Assembly (NCBI RefSeq): GCF_000327385.1
Contig: NW_008710049.1
Coordinates: 1,354,525-1,418,524, forward strand
DNA length: 64,000 nt
Reading direction: 5' to 3'
Origin: Lottia gigantea
Taxonomy: Eukaryota > Mollusca > Gastropoda > Lottiidae
Part shown: in pieces, positions 51,201 to 63,724 of the stretch
Layout of the letters: each line of letters begins with the position of its first letter
Position numbering within the stretch: the first letter of the stretch is position 1
Notes under the pieces: model-generated
Database searches by the model: none
Seen by the model: the letters and a program-made list of their open reading frames with translations, nothing else
Told to the model about the DNA's origin: nothing
Made by a program: the position numbers and the translations under genes

Positions 51201-54200
51201 GTTAAAAATTGCTCTATGATTGTCAAACACTTTTATAAAGAACTCCGGGACGAATTTCCTAATATCTATACTAAACGTTTGGTGACTCTTACAAAAGGAA
51301 TAAAATCTGAGTAACAGTCTTGTCCATGATAGATTAGATCCCTTTCATTAGCAGAGGGGGCAAAATGTGTCAAATGAAGAGACCCCTGACACTGACACTT
51401 CCACGTTCTCGAGCCCCTGCTACGCCTGAACCGGAAACTTTGCAACCGGCACCAAATTCTACAGAACCTGCCACAAATTCTCCAATAAATCACCAGACAA
51501 GAACCTATAGACCTTACATCAAATTACCAAAATTGGAATTGAAAAAATTTGATGGTGAATATTCCAAATGGCAAACCTTTTGGGACTCCTTCAAATCTTC
51601 TATTCATGATAATGACAGCCTGACACCAATAGACAAGTTTAATTATCTTCTTTCACTCCTGGAAAAAACTGCTGCAGACGCCATATCAGGATTATCTCTT
51701 ACCGCAGCCAATTATCAAGAAGCTATATCTATTCTACAGCACAGATTTGGAAACAAGCAAAATATCATCTCCAACCATATGGAAACCCTGTTGAACACAG
51801 AACCAGTGACATCTAATCACAACACACGATGCCCTAGGCAACTTTATGACGCAGTGGAATCGAACGTAAAAAGTTTGAAAGCCCTTGGAGTCACATCTGA
51901 AACTTATGGAAGTCTTCTCTCTTCAGTTCTTATGAATAAATTACCACATGAAATGAGACTGGTTGTAAGTCGTGAAACTAAGGAAGACCAATGGAAATTA
52001 GATCAACTACTTGAAGTCTTTTGTGATGAATTAGAGGCCCGAGAACGCGCCAGATCAACTTCTACTAGACCAAGTCAGCAACCCCAACCCTTAAATCAGA
52101 ACAAGAAACACTCCTACTATACCAAAGGACCTGGGCCAGCAACTGCAACAGCTCTCTACACACAAGAATCATCTCAAGGACCAACCTGCACCTACTGTAG
52201 AAATAGTCACCCTTCAGCAAGCTGCAAAACAATTAGTAACGTCGATGCAAGGAAAGACATCTTAAGGAAATTTGGAAGATGTTACATATGCCTCCGCAAG
52301 GGCCACAGATCTAGAGATTGTCCTACCGATATGAGATGTACGCAATGCGAAAATCGTCATCATGTCAGTATCTGCCCGGCGAATTGAAGCGACAAAGGTA
52401 GATTACCACAACAACAACATGGAAACTCTTCAAAATACTCCTACAATCAAACCCCTAACCCACAGACTCGGCAGGATGGAAGTAATAATAGCTCGAATGA
52501 TTCCTCTATTACCATGCACTCTTCATCATCGTCCTGTCCAATTCTACTACAGACTGCAAGAACCTTCATCTACAGACATGGCCAGCCCCAAAATGGAATG
52601 TTTGCTAGGATGATATTTGATAATGGTAGCCAACGTACATATATAACCGAAAGAAGTTCGAAAGCTCTTAACCTGCCAGTAATCGGAAGACAAACCATCA
52701 AAGTCAAGACCTTTGGAACATCTGAAGAAATTATACAAACTGTTGATGTTGTCGAATTCTGCGTGAAGATTGAAGGTTCTACAGATATGAAAATAACAGC
52801 CTATGTAGTACCACATATATGTGATTCCCTTGAAAACCAATATGTTGCTCAGACACATAGAATCTATCCCCATATATCTCGACTTTGGTTAGCAGATTAC
52901 ACCTTCGGTGGAGACTGTCTCCCCATTGATATTCTTATTGGATCTGACCAATACTGGAACCTTGTTACTGGCAGAACGGAACGGGGGGAGGAAGGACCTG
53001 TGGCAATTCACACCAAAGTAGGATGGTTATCTCTGGACCGACCATGGGAACAGGAATGGATACGCAGAATACAAGAAACAACCTCATCACAACGCATGTT
53101 TTAAAATGTTCGTCGCAAATTACCAAAACAGAAGAAAACATTACCTCGAAACTCATACAGTTTTGGGACTTGGAATCCATTGAAATAACTTCGAAATCTG
53201 TCTATGAGGAATTCCTTGAGAAGATAAATTACAATGGTAAATACTATGAAGCAAGCCTGCCATGGAAATCTACGCATCCTCTTTTGCCTGATAATTATGA
53301 CTTAAGCCTAAAACGACTAAAAAATCTTCTAAAGCGCCTTCAACGAGAACCTGAAATTCTTAAGGAGTATGACAACGTAATCAAGGACCAACTGAAGAGA
53401 GGAATTGTTGAAGTTGTTGATATACGAAAGCTGATACTCCGAATGGAAATATACACTATATCCCTCATCATGCCGTTGTCAGAAGGGAAAAATCGACTAC
53501 TAAGCTGAGAATAGTTTATGATGCTTCTGCACGATCGAATGGACCCTCTTTGAATGATTGTATACATGCAGGACCAATACTTACTCAAAAGATAATGGAC
53601 ATCATCATTAGATTTAGAACTTACAGAATCGCACTTACTGGTAACATAGAAAAGGCTTTTCTCATGGTGCGTATCGCAAATGAAGACACTGATGTTTTGA
53701 GGTTTCTTTGGGTAGACAGCATTGAACAGCAGAATATAATAACCCTAAGATTCACCCGAGCTGTATTTGGTGCTACCTCAAGTCCTTTCCTGTTGAATGC
53801 CACGATTAAACACCACATGGAAAAGTATGAAGAAGATGACTAAGAGTTCGTGAATCTCCTCAAATCTATCTATGTTGATGATGTTACCTCTGGATCAAAT
53901 ACCCCTGAAGAAGCCTATCAATTTTATGTAAAATCTAAAATGAGACTATCAGAAGCTGGATTTAACCTAAGAAAGTTCTTGACTAACTCAAAGGAATTAT
54001 TTGAACGAATCACCAAAAATGAAGAAATGTCCAGCGTAGAGTCAAAAACTGATTATCCAAACCTCGTTACCGAAGAAGACGAAACCTTTACAAGAACTTC
54101 CCTCGGACTACAATCGGCAGATATCCTATCATCTACTGAACAGAAAATCCTCGGATTAAGATGGGATTACAAACCTTGATGAATTCATATTTGATCTGAG

Positions 54201-56261
54201 TGATATCTTTCAAGAAGCAACATCAATTGAGCCAACGAAGAGAAGCGTTATAAGTATAGCCTCCAAGTTCTACGATCCTTTAGGATTTATTTCACCAATC
54301 ATAGTTCAATTCAAGCTATTGTTCCAGGAATTATGTAAGGATCAACGAGATTAGGATACACCTTTAGATGGAGACAGCTTACACAAATGGAACAACTTAG
54401 TTACGGGATTAGAAGGCATGAAACCTATTCACTTGCCAAGATGTTACCTTTCCGATGAAGCCGTTGATGCCTACCAATTGATTGGTTTCTGTGATGCCTC
54501 TTTAGTTGCATATGGAGCTGTAATGTATCTTAAATTAACAACTAAAAATGGTATCTTCACGAAGTTTATTGCCTCGAAAACCAGAGTATCTTCCATCAAC
54601 AAACAGATTATCCCACGCCTTGAATTGTTATCCGCACTTGTACTATCTAGACTTTTGACATCAATCAGATTAGCCTTTGAACCTGTTATGACTCTACTGA
54701 ATCCTGTCTGTTATTCTGACTCCAAAGTAGCCTTATACTAGATAACACAACCCTCTAAAGAATGGAAGCAGTTTGTACAAAACAGAGTAGACGAGATACG
54801 AACACTGATTCCTGATAGTGAAAATTGTTGGAGACAGTGTCCTGGTCCAGAAAACCCTGCCGATATTCTTACTTATCTACATCACTTTGGTGGAATGGAC
54901 CTACTTGGTTAACACATCCGCTTGAAGAAACTGAGCCTCTGATAACAGATAACCTCCTTTGATTTGGAAGATGAAGGTCTAAATGAGATGAAAGTGGGTT
55001 AACGAGGTCAAATAGAAGCAAATACAGTCAATCTCATCGTCGAGACGAACGATCCTCGAATTGGCACTCTAATGGATTGCACAGAATTTAGCGACAAGAA
55101 TAGACTTCTTCGAATAACAGCCTACATTTTGAAATTCATTGAATTACTGAAGTCTAAAAATCCTCAACATCTAATTACAGAATTGACACCTACTGATATT
55201 TCAAATGCTGAAACTTTATGGATTAAAGAAGTACAGTGAAATTTGAATTCCAGAGAAGATTATAATAGACTATGTCATCGACTCGAGCTGTTTGAAGATG
55301 AAGCTGGAATACTGAGATGTGGTGGACGTCTACAGAACTCTAATCTCGCATATTCGTCCAAGCACCCAATTATCCTTGATAAATCTCATTGGTTCACAAC
55401 ACTTATTACCCGATCTTTCCACAGAAGAGTCCAACATGGTGAAGTTAAAGATACCCTTACTGAAGTTAGATCTAAATATTGGATTATCCGTGGTCGACAA
55501 TTTGTTAGACAATTGATCTTCTCCTGCACAACATGTAGAAGATTTACTGCGAAGCCTTATAATTATCCTGATGCACCTCCTCTACCAGAATTTAGAGTAA
55601 CCGAATCGCCAGCCTTCAGCAGCATTGGATTAGATTATCTTGGACCGCTATATACCAAATCTACAACTGGTGACAATCCCAAGGTATGGATTTGTCTCTT
55701 TACCTGCTGCGTCACTAGAGCAATACACCTTGAATTGGTACCTAATCTAACACCTGACGCATTTCTTAGAAGCTTTCGAAGATTCTGCGCACGAAGATCA
55801 GTACCTTCAACTATCGTCACAGACAACGCAAGCACCTTTAAACCAGCTGCTAAAGAAATTCTCCAGATCATGAATAACCCTGTTGTCAAAGATTATTTTG
55901 TTGAACAAAACACGAGATGGATATACAATCTACCAAAGGCACCTTGGTGGGGTAGATTCTTCGAGAGACTGGTAAGATCCATCAAAGGTGCATTGAAAAA
56001 AACCTTAGGACAAGCTAGATTAAGCTACGATGAACTTCTAACTGCAATACTTGAAGTAGAAATGATGCTGAAGTCAAGACCCATATCTTACGTCACATCT
56101 GATGATTATGAAGAACCGCTTACGCCTTCCCATTTGATATGTGGTCATCGGATAGCTAGTTTACCTGACAGACAACCTCCTGATGATTTCGATTTTAAAT
56201 CTACGACAGACAGTCTCACAAAACGCATGAAACACATCAAACTGGTAATGGACCAGATGGC

Positions 56262-56274
56262 GAAAAGAATACTT
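56262..56274 (+). repeat. Left 13-bp target-site duplication of the LINE
   Basis: GAAAAGAATACTT here is identical to 63712-63724. The host sequence on either side belongs to the Bel/Pao element. It marks the 3' side of the minus-strand LINE. Confidence 0.88.
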
Positions 56275-58934
56275 CTAGATGTAAATATATTTCCATTTGT
56301 TCATCAAATTTTTATTGCAGTGCGTTCTTCGAACGAAATGACGTATGACGTTAACCATTCATTACGTATTTCGAATTACTGCTCTAATTCTGCATCTATT
56401 TTGACCGTAACTTTTATTTTGTTCATTACTTTAAACCAATGACTAAAAGATAGCACTTTATAAAATTTCAGATTTTGACTTTTGTCGCTGACTTTTTTTG
56501 TTTTAATTTTAGCGTTTTTTTCAACTTCTACAATTTTATTTCAATCGGTCTAAAAATTTAATAGTAGATAAGCATTTTGATTCCTGACAAAAATCTATTT
56601 TCAAAATTTCGATATCACTTCCGGTTTTGACGTCATTCGTCTCTAAACTTGAAATTTCAACTTCCGGAATTTTGTAGGTATTTGAAAAATTCTTTTTGAA
56701 ATTAGTTAAAATTGTCCCTATAACAATTTTGGAATGAAAAAATTTGAACCGGAAGTAACGTGTTAGACGCCATCTTGATGTGAACAATTTTTGTAAAAAT
56801 CGATATTAAGCTTCAGGGGTAAATCTGATTTGTGTGATTTTGGTGTCTAAAGAATCTGCAATCGATTGCTAACAAAACTTAGGAAGCCGATTTTTGAATT
56901 TTGGATTCGTATTTTTTTTATTTCCGGTTTTATGTTTTCAGTAATATTGTCAAAAATATTAAGGCTCATATCTAGTGACTTTGACCTTTGGTGACCTTGT
57001 GACCTGAACAAAGGTTGTTGCCCCTTACGAGATATATCCGTTGATATCCTCACTTTTGTTGTGCATCGTTAACTTCCGGTTCTACAGCCATTGGAAAATC
57101 ACGATTTTTAACTTTGAAGAGCTCTGTCACGTGACCTAATTAACATTAACGACAAAAATTCTTATATATTCTTTGAGTGCATAAAATCTCCTTTTTGGTG
57201 ATATATCACACTTGATATTTTGATCAAAATTGCGCGTTTTAAAAATCGAAAATTTTGTACTGACTTCTATAGTCAAAGCATGGTCAAAGGTCATTGACTA
57301 AGGATGACCATTCTTACTTTGAAATTTGATGTCCGATATATACTTCCGGTTTTGCAGACGTCCGAAAACAGCAATTTTCGAAACTTCAAAGGCTCATATT
57401 ACTTTTATTTGACATTTGTTGACCTTTTGACCTGAACAAAAGTTGTTGCCCCTTATGAGATATATCCGATAATATCTTCACTTTTGTTGTGCATTTTTAA
57501 CTTCCGGTTCTACAGCAATTTGAAAATCGCGATTTTTAACTTTGAAGAGCTCTGTCACGTGACCTAATTAACATTTCTTATATATTCTTAGAGTGCATGA
57601 TCTCTCCTTTTTGGCGTTATATCACACTTGATATGTTGATCAAAATTGCGCGTTTTAAAAATTGAAAATTTTGTACTGACTTCTATAGTAACTGTGCGTA
57701 AAATCACGGTGTGTATAATTTACCGACAGTCACCGTTGCCCTAAAAAAAAGTTTAACTACGAATATCTCATGATCTAATGATTGTAAGGACTTGAAATTT
57801 TGAACATTATTTAACAATGTAGACATCATCACAGACAAATTAAAATTTTTGAAGTGGGCGTGGCACATCCGGTGGGCATTTACCTTTACCTGAAATATTT
57901 GCAATTGTCATAACTCGCAAAGTTTGTAATTGTCATCCTAGAAATTTTGCGAAAATTTATCTTTTGTCCTTATTACACGCAATCTATTCTTTCAAATGAT
58001 ATATAACACTTGGTATTTTGATTAAAATTGAATTTGAAAATTTTGTATTGACTTCTATAGTAACTTTGCGTAATTTTAACGGTTTCTATAATCCACCGAC
58101 AGTCACCGTGGCCTTAAAAAAAACTTTTAACTACGAATATCTCATGATCTAATGATTGTAAACACTTGAAATTTTGAACATTATATGACATTGTACACAT
58201 TATTACAGACAACACAAAATTTTTGCAGTGGGCGTGGCAAATCCGGGTTACTTTTACCTTTACCATAAATAATTCAAATTGTTATAACTCGAAAAGTTTG
58301 CATTTTTCACCATCGAAATTTTACAAAAAATTAAAGCACTATTTGGGACAATATCTGATAGAGTTACATTTTGTTTAGGCTTTATACTTTAAAAAAGGGA
58401 ATAGGATTTACAATTTATAAAATTTTGATATTTTGACCATTTACATGCATAATCTTGGTCTTTAGAAGGTCAAAGGTTATTGATCTACGATGTCCATTCA
58501 TACTTTTATCTTTGATGTCCGACATATATTTTGATTACAAACGTCCCAAAACAGCAATTTTTAACACTTTTAAGGCTTATATTCTCTTTTATTTGACCTC
58601 TGTTGACCTCTTGGCCGAAACACAAATTATTGTATCTTTCCAAAAATATTTTCATTTTTGTTGTGCGAATTGAACTTTTAACTTTACAGCTATTTGAAAA
58701 TTCGACTTTTTACTACCGAATGTTAACACCTTTTAGTACGGAATGGCATCAAATCCATGCGTCTTTTCATTACCGAACGTTAAACGGTTTAAACGATTTT
58801 TTTTTACTATTGAATGTTTACATGCTTTTCTTTCCGGTAAGATATCTCATTTTGACTTTAAAATGCAACGTGTTATCGATGTATCAGGTTGGATGCGCAC
58901 TGCTTCGGTACCGTTATAACGGTTCTAGTTTTGT
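56275..58934. repeat. Repeat-bearing 3' segment within the LINE insert
   Basis: This 2.66-kb part lacks coding sequence. It contains a duplicated block of about 270 bases (near 56985 and 57412, with tgacctgaacaaaggttgtt and agctctgtcacgtgacctaa), a second duplicated block of about 220 bases (near 57715 and 58086, with ctacgaatatctcatgatct and gtgggcgtggc), and a third (near 57300 and 58483, with gatgtccgatatatacttcc). At its right is a 12-base palindrome, CCGTTATAACGG. It may be LINE 3' untranslated region, a 3' transduction, or a separate non-autonomous element. Confidence 0.6.
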
Positions 58935-59032
58935 TTTGTTTCAATTATAGCCTGTGTTTTAATAAAAGAAATGAATTGGTTTAGTGATGGTTTTGAATTT
59001 GAGCATTTGCATTTGAATATGAAATACTTTCC

Positions 59033-62000
59033 CTAAATCTTTCCCTTTCCCTGGTCTATGCCTAAATGGGTTGCTTTATTGGTAAGTTGGATGTTGATAT
59101 CATTTATTGCTATTATATTGCGAATATGATTCCAGATTTCATGAACAAATTTACAGTAGATAAAGAGGTGTTCGACTGATTCAAGATCTGAGCTACAAAA
59201 AGTACATAAAGTTGTATCCGTTAGTTTGAATTTAAAAAGTTTGATATTAGTATAAATAATTTTATGGACATATTTATATTGAAAATTGTTTATTTTGGCA
59301 TCTATACAGATGCAATGTAATCGTTTGAACACTCCTTGTATATCGCTCTCTGTTAAATCTATGTTTAACTCTGTTTGCCTTTTTGTGAAAGATTTGGGTG
59401 TAAAAAATTTGTTTGCGTATAATCTTTTATTATAGATTTGTCTTGCTTTGTAGGTTATGAATTCTAAGTTGTATATTTTCTTAAATATGTTTTGTAATGT
59501 AGAAAAAAACGTTTGTTTGTATAGATCGTAGTCCGTCAAATTTTCACTGTCTATTTGGATTAGGTCATTGCTCATTTCATCAGTGTTACCATTATTTTCA
59601 GTGGATTTCATTAGTTTTAGACTTTTTGTTCTGTAACCGTGATATATTAATTTTTCTATTTCTGATAGAGTTTTGATATTATTATATGGTTTGATAAAAT
59701 TAGATATGAATAAAAGATTTTTCTGTATGAGCCTTTTCATGGTGGTTATGTTGACTTCTTTGTCTATATGCTTATTTACAAATATTATTTGGTGTTCGAT
59801 TTCAGTTGTTTCATCTATATGCCTGTTAAATAGTTCGTACCAATTATTAAATATTTGTTTGTAAAATGGGGAATGAATTCTGCGTGTTGTTTTATCGCTA
59901 TTGCAGACTGTTAACAAAAGCGGATCAGATGGATGCAAACTAAAATTTAAAGTGATTAGCCAGGGTTGGACTGTGTCGTGAAATATCTTTTTAATCCAAA
60001 AAATTGCCTTACTTGTGTGAAATTACTTTATATTAATAAACTTTATTCCCCCCTTTTCACATGGTTGATACATAACGTCACGCTTTATCTTATCTTGGCC
60101 ATTCCACAGAAAGTTACAGAAAATTGAAGACAGTTTTGTAATAATGTATTCCGGAACAAATATTGAATGCAACAGTAGAGATAGTTTTGATAGGCAGAAG
60201 GTTTTGATTATGATATTTTTACCACTTAAAGTCAGTTTGCGTGTATTCCACTGTTTTAAGACCTTTTCAATTTCGCAAATTTTACATTCAAAATTTAGCT
60301 CAGTTTTTATGTTAGAGTTCAAAGAAAAAAATATACCTAATATTTTGATCGAAGAAGTACAAAACTTCAACCCAATGCTATTTATTTTGTTTTCTAAATT
60401 GTTTATGCCACTGTTCAAATCAAAAGCTTCTGTTTTCGCCAAGTTGATAGATAAACCAGAGATAAGTTTAAATTGATTCAGAACCTCAATTAAGTGTCGA
60501 GCAGTCTTAAAATCTTTTAATAGACATGTAAGGTCGTCAGCAAATGCTATTATTTTCAGAGTACTAATCCAACGTAAAAACATCTTTTTGAAGCCAAATT
60601 GTCTAAGTACTTCTAAAAGATAGGAGGAGTTTAAAGAATCGTATGCCTTGGTAAAATCGATCGCTAAGACCATCCCGTTAATACGTCTTTGCTGTGCTAA
60701 AGTACAACAGTCATCAATAATTCTAATATTCTCATTAATATGTCTACCTGGTATGAATCCTGTTTGGTTGGGATGGATCAATTTTTTTAAGAAGTATTTC
60801 ACTCGATTATATAAATTTTACTAGCAATTTTGGTATCTACGTTGATTAAAGATATTGGGCGCCAATTACCTAAATCTAATTTGTTTTTACCTGGTTTAGG
60901 AACAAGTTTAATGATGGATTGTCTTTGAGAGTTTGATAAGCATTTTTCATCAAATCCTTCATTGAAAGAGTTTAAAACATGGTTACCTATGATTGGCCAG
61001 AAACACGAATAGAATTCGTAAGTGAGGCCGTCGTTTCCGGGAGAAGAATTCAGTTTAAACGACTTTAAAACTTCCTTGCATTCCCAGTCACTTAATATAC
61101 CCTCAAGACAGTCAGCCTCGTCACCGTCTAATCTTGGATGATTAATGTTATATTTCAGAAAATCAATATAGCTATTTTTTGATTGAGTTTTAAGTGAAAA
61201 CAAATTTTTATAAAACTTCTCAATATGTGTGAGGACTTCTTTTGGTTTATCGAGTAAGGAATTTTCCCTTTCACTTTGTAATTTGTATATACATGTAGAT
61301 TTTTGTTTTTGTTTTTCTAAACTTAAAAAGAATTTTGAATTTTTGTTTCCTTCATGATAATACTGTAATTTAGACCTTATTATAGCACCTTGTGCTTCTT
61401 CGTTATATATATCATTTAATCTTGTTTTGATCATTTCATGTTCAGCTAAATTTTGACAGTCGACTGATGTCATAGATATATTAATTTCGCCTTGTTCATA
61501 TTCTTCTTCTAATCTTTGTTTAATTTGTGTTTTAATTTTTTGTTTTTTCTTACAATATATTGAAGTTTCCTGTTTAATTTTATACTTCAAAAAATCCCAG
61601 AGTCCGCGCCTATCATTTCTGTCAAAGAAATCATTTTCCCACGCTTTAAGGGATTGAGTTATTAAATTTATATAGTTTTTATCTTGTGTTAATGAGGAAT
61701 TGAATATCCACAATTTTGGACCTTTCTTTTCGTTTATATGGTTTATTTCAATTAGTACTGCCGAGTGATCGCTTAAAAGTGTAGGTATTATTTCAGCTAG
61801 TTTAATATAATGTGAATTTATATCTGCAATAAGCCAATAGTCTATTCTACTGTTAATGGGGGGGTTGTTTTGTTTCCATGTAAATTTGCGTTCTTTAGGG
61901 TGAAGATTTCTGTACACATCAACTAACTCAAAGTCGTCAATTATCTTTCCTATTTCAGAGACCCTTTCTCTTAATTTTGTAGTTTTCCCCTAAACGATCC

Positions 62001-62467
62001 AAATCCTTATTCAAGACATTATTAAAATCACCGCCTATAATAATATTATTGTACGTTAAATCAATGCTATTCTTAATAACTGAGTTTAATTTTTGATAGA
62101 ACGTTTCTTGTAATTGGTCATTGGTAGGGCTATAAGTATTAACAAGTATATATGGATAGCTTTCAATATCTATATTTAAGATATTGAAATAGCCATTTTC
62201 ATCAGGTCTGTGTTTGTGGATTGTAATGTATTTAATATGTTGGGAGCATAACACAGCTGTCCCAGCCGAGTTACTTTTCCCATGAGCAAAAAATATATCC
62301 CCACCCCACTCATCTCTCCATATTTGTTCGTCCGAAGGAGTACTGTGTGTTTCTTGGAGTAAGATGACGTCATAATCCCTGTCTTTTAGCCATGTATATA
62401 GTTTGAATCTTTTATGTCTATCTCGGAGTCCCCTAATATTTAAAGATATTAATTTGGATGCACACAT
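59033..62467 (-). pseudogene. LINE ORF2: AP endonuclease and reverse transcriptase, inactivated
   Basis: In order: the APE endonuclease from residue 1 (LNIRGLRD, LLQETHST, IIIGGDFNNVL, then LLSDHSA), a linker, reverse transcriptase (SPGNDGLTYEFYSCFW, NWRPISLINVDTK, HPNQTGFIPGRHINENI, AIDFTKAYDSL, AFADDL), and a Cys/His C-terminal motif (CTFCSSDLESVEHLFIYC). It is dead: the frame shifts near 61980 and near 60800, and there is an in-frame stop at 60023-60025. About 60-70 residues are missing between the RWISTL and AFADDL blocks, where the RQGCPLS-type motif of reverse transcriptases belongs. The start at 62467 begins at MCASKLISLNIRG, a normal endonuclease N-terminus. Confidence 0.85.
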
Positions 62468-62960
62468 TTTGAATTATTAAAGTGATTATATATGGTGTAG
62501 TGATAGATGTATTGGAAATACATAACGAGGTATTTAATTGTTTTTGATATTTCATGTTTATGTTTTTTTGTGAGTATAGATGTATTTGTAGATACATCAT
62601 GTTTGAGTGTATATTGTGATGTGTTTTGAATTAAAGTATGAAGATTACAATTATAAACGTTGAACATATTCGTTATAATAAAGAAAAACAAAAGAGAAAG
62701 GAAAAACAAATAAAAATAAAATGGAGTTCAATCAAAGAAGCAGGAGAAGGGATGTTTTTTCCTTGAAAGTGCTCTTCCCTATCATTTGATCAATAAGTTA
62801 ATAAATCAATTAAAGGAGAGCTGTCTTTGTTTGAATTAACATGATTTCAATGAGATTTGATATTTTTCAATATTTCGAATATTTTTCAAACTTAAATTTA
62901 AATATATATTTCTATTTCTATATTATGACAGTGCTCCTTTAAATTGCTACATATTGACAT

Positions 62961-63650
62961 TTACATGGTTCGTCGATTGTGGATTTTTTCATTAATATTG
63001 TCGAATAAATCACAAGTAAACCTTTCATTTTGAACTGTTTTAAAATGAACATTACCATTAAAATACCAAGCATTCTCGATATGTTCATTATGTTTGAGTC
63101 GGTTTATAAGTTCTACGTTACGACGTGTAACGTCGTCAAACAACATTATCCCTTTGGATTTGAAAGTCTGTCTTTTGCGCATTATTTCTGTCTTTTTCTC
63201 CGATTTCAAAAATTTTAGAACAATTGATTTTGGTTCAGAGGGTTTGGACGAAGGAATTCTGTGAACAGCAGCAATATCGATATCTTCGATTTTCGCATTT
63301 GCGTATAATATAGAGAGCCGTTTCACCTCTTCGCGTAGATTTTCATTTGGTTTTTCTTTCAAGCCTAAAACTTTTATATTATATTTACGAGAATATTGTT
63401 CGTTTCTATTCACTATTTGGATGGCTTCTCTGGCGATTCCCTGAATATAATCGCTCTTATTCTCCAATTGGTCTACCTTCACTTTAAGATCGTCGCGCTC
63501 ATGTGTTAGAGATTCGATTTTGGATTGCAATTCGAGTTAAGTGGAATTAAATGTTTCAAGTAATTCTGCTTTTAATTCGTCTCTAATTTCAATTTTCATT
63601 TTGTCGAAAAAGTTCGTAAGTGCTACTTCAAGTTGTGAGGAAGTTACCAT
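62961..63650 (-). pseudogene. LINE ORF1: coiled-coil RNA-binding protein, one in-frame stop
   Basis: From the ATG at 63650 the frame reads MVTSSQLEVALTNFFDK, then a coiled-coil (SKIESLTHERDDLKVKVDQL), then NEQYSRKYNIKVLGLKEKP, which is the RRM-like entry of L1-type ORF1 proteins, and a C-terminal domain (AVHRIPSSKPSEPKSIVLKF). A TAA stop at about 63538-63540 interrupts the coiled-coil in the same frame. The open frame extends upstream to the truncated element edge at 63711, so the original start may lie further out. The nucleic-acid chaperone role is known for L1 ORF1; here the gene is not intact. Confidence 0.75.
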
Positions 63651-63711
63651 GTCGCCGAGGCGATTTGTGATTTTCTCGAGCGAGTAATTTATTTTGTCTA
63701 GATCTGACGCT

Positions 63712-63724
63712 GAAAAGAATACTT
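63712..63724 (+). repeat. Right 13-bp target-site duplication of the LINE
   Basis: GAAAAGAATACTT is repeated exactly from 56262. Immediately after it the Bel/Pao coding sense resumes (residues like IELRNCHIDSRGKTP), confirming the border. Confidence 0.88.

Larger units (their letters stand above)
56275..63711 (-). mobile_element. L1/Tx1-type LINE inserted into the Bel/Pao element
   Basis: A 7437-bp insert is flanked by identical 13-bp duplications, typical of target-primed reverse transcription. Reading on the minus strand: ORF1 (63650-62961), a spacer, ORF2 (62467-59033) and a 3' part down to 56275. The right edge opens directly inside a frame (ASDLDKINYSLEKIT) leading into ORF1, so the 5' leader is missing (5' truncation). 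An APE-type endonuclease before the reverse transcriptase, an RNA-binding-type ORF1 and the NWRPISL block indicate the L1/Tx1 group. A short A-rich stretch (AAACAAAACAAAAC on the minus strand, near 58935) may mark the true LINE 3' end; the further 2.66 kb is treated separately. Confidence 0.85.

Noticed and set aside
56536-58950. Several open frames of 60-115 codons on both strands
   Set aside because: They fall in the duplicated non-coding blocks at the LINE 3' side, change between duplicated copies and show no motifs.
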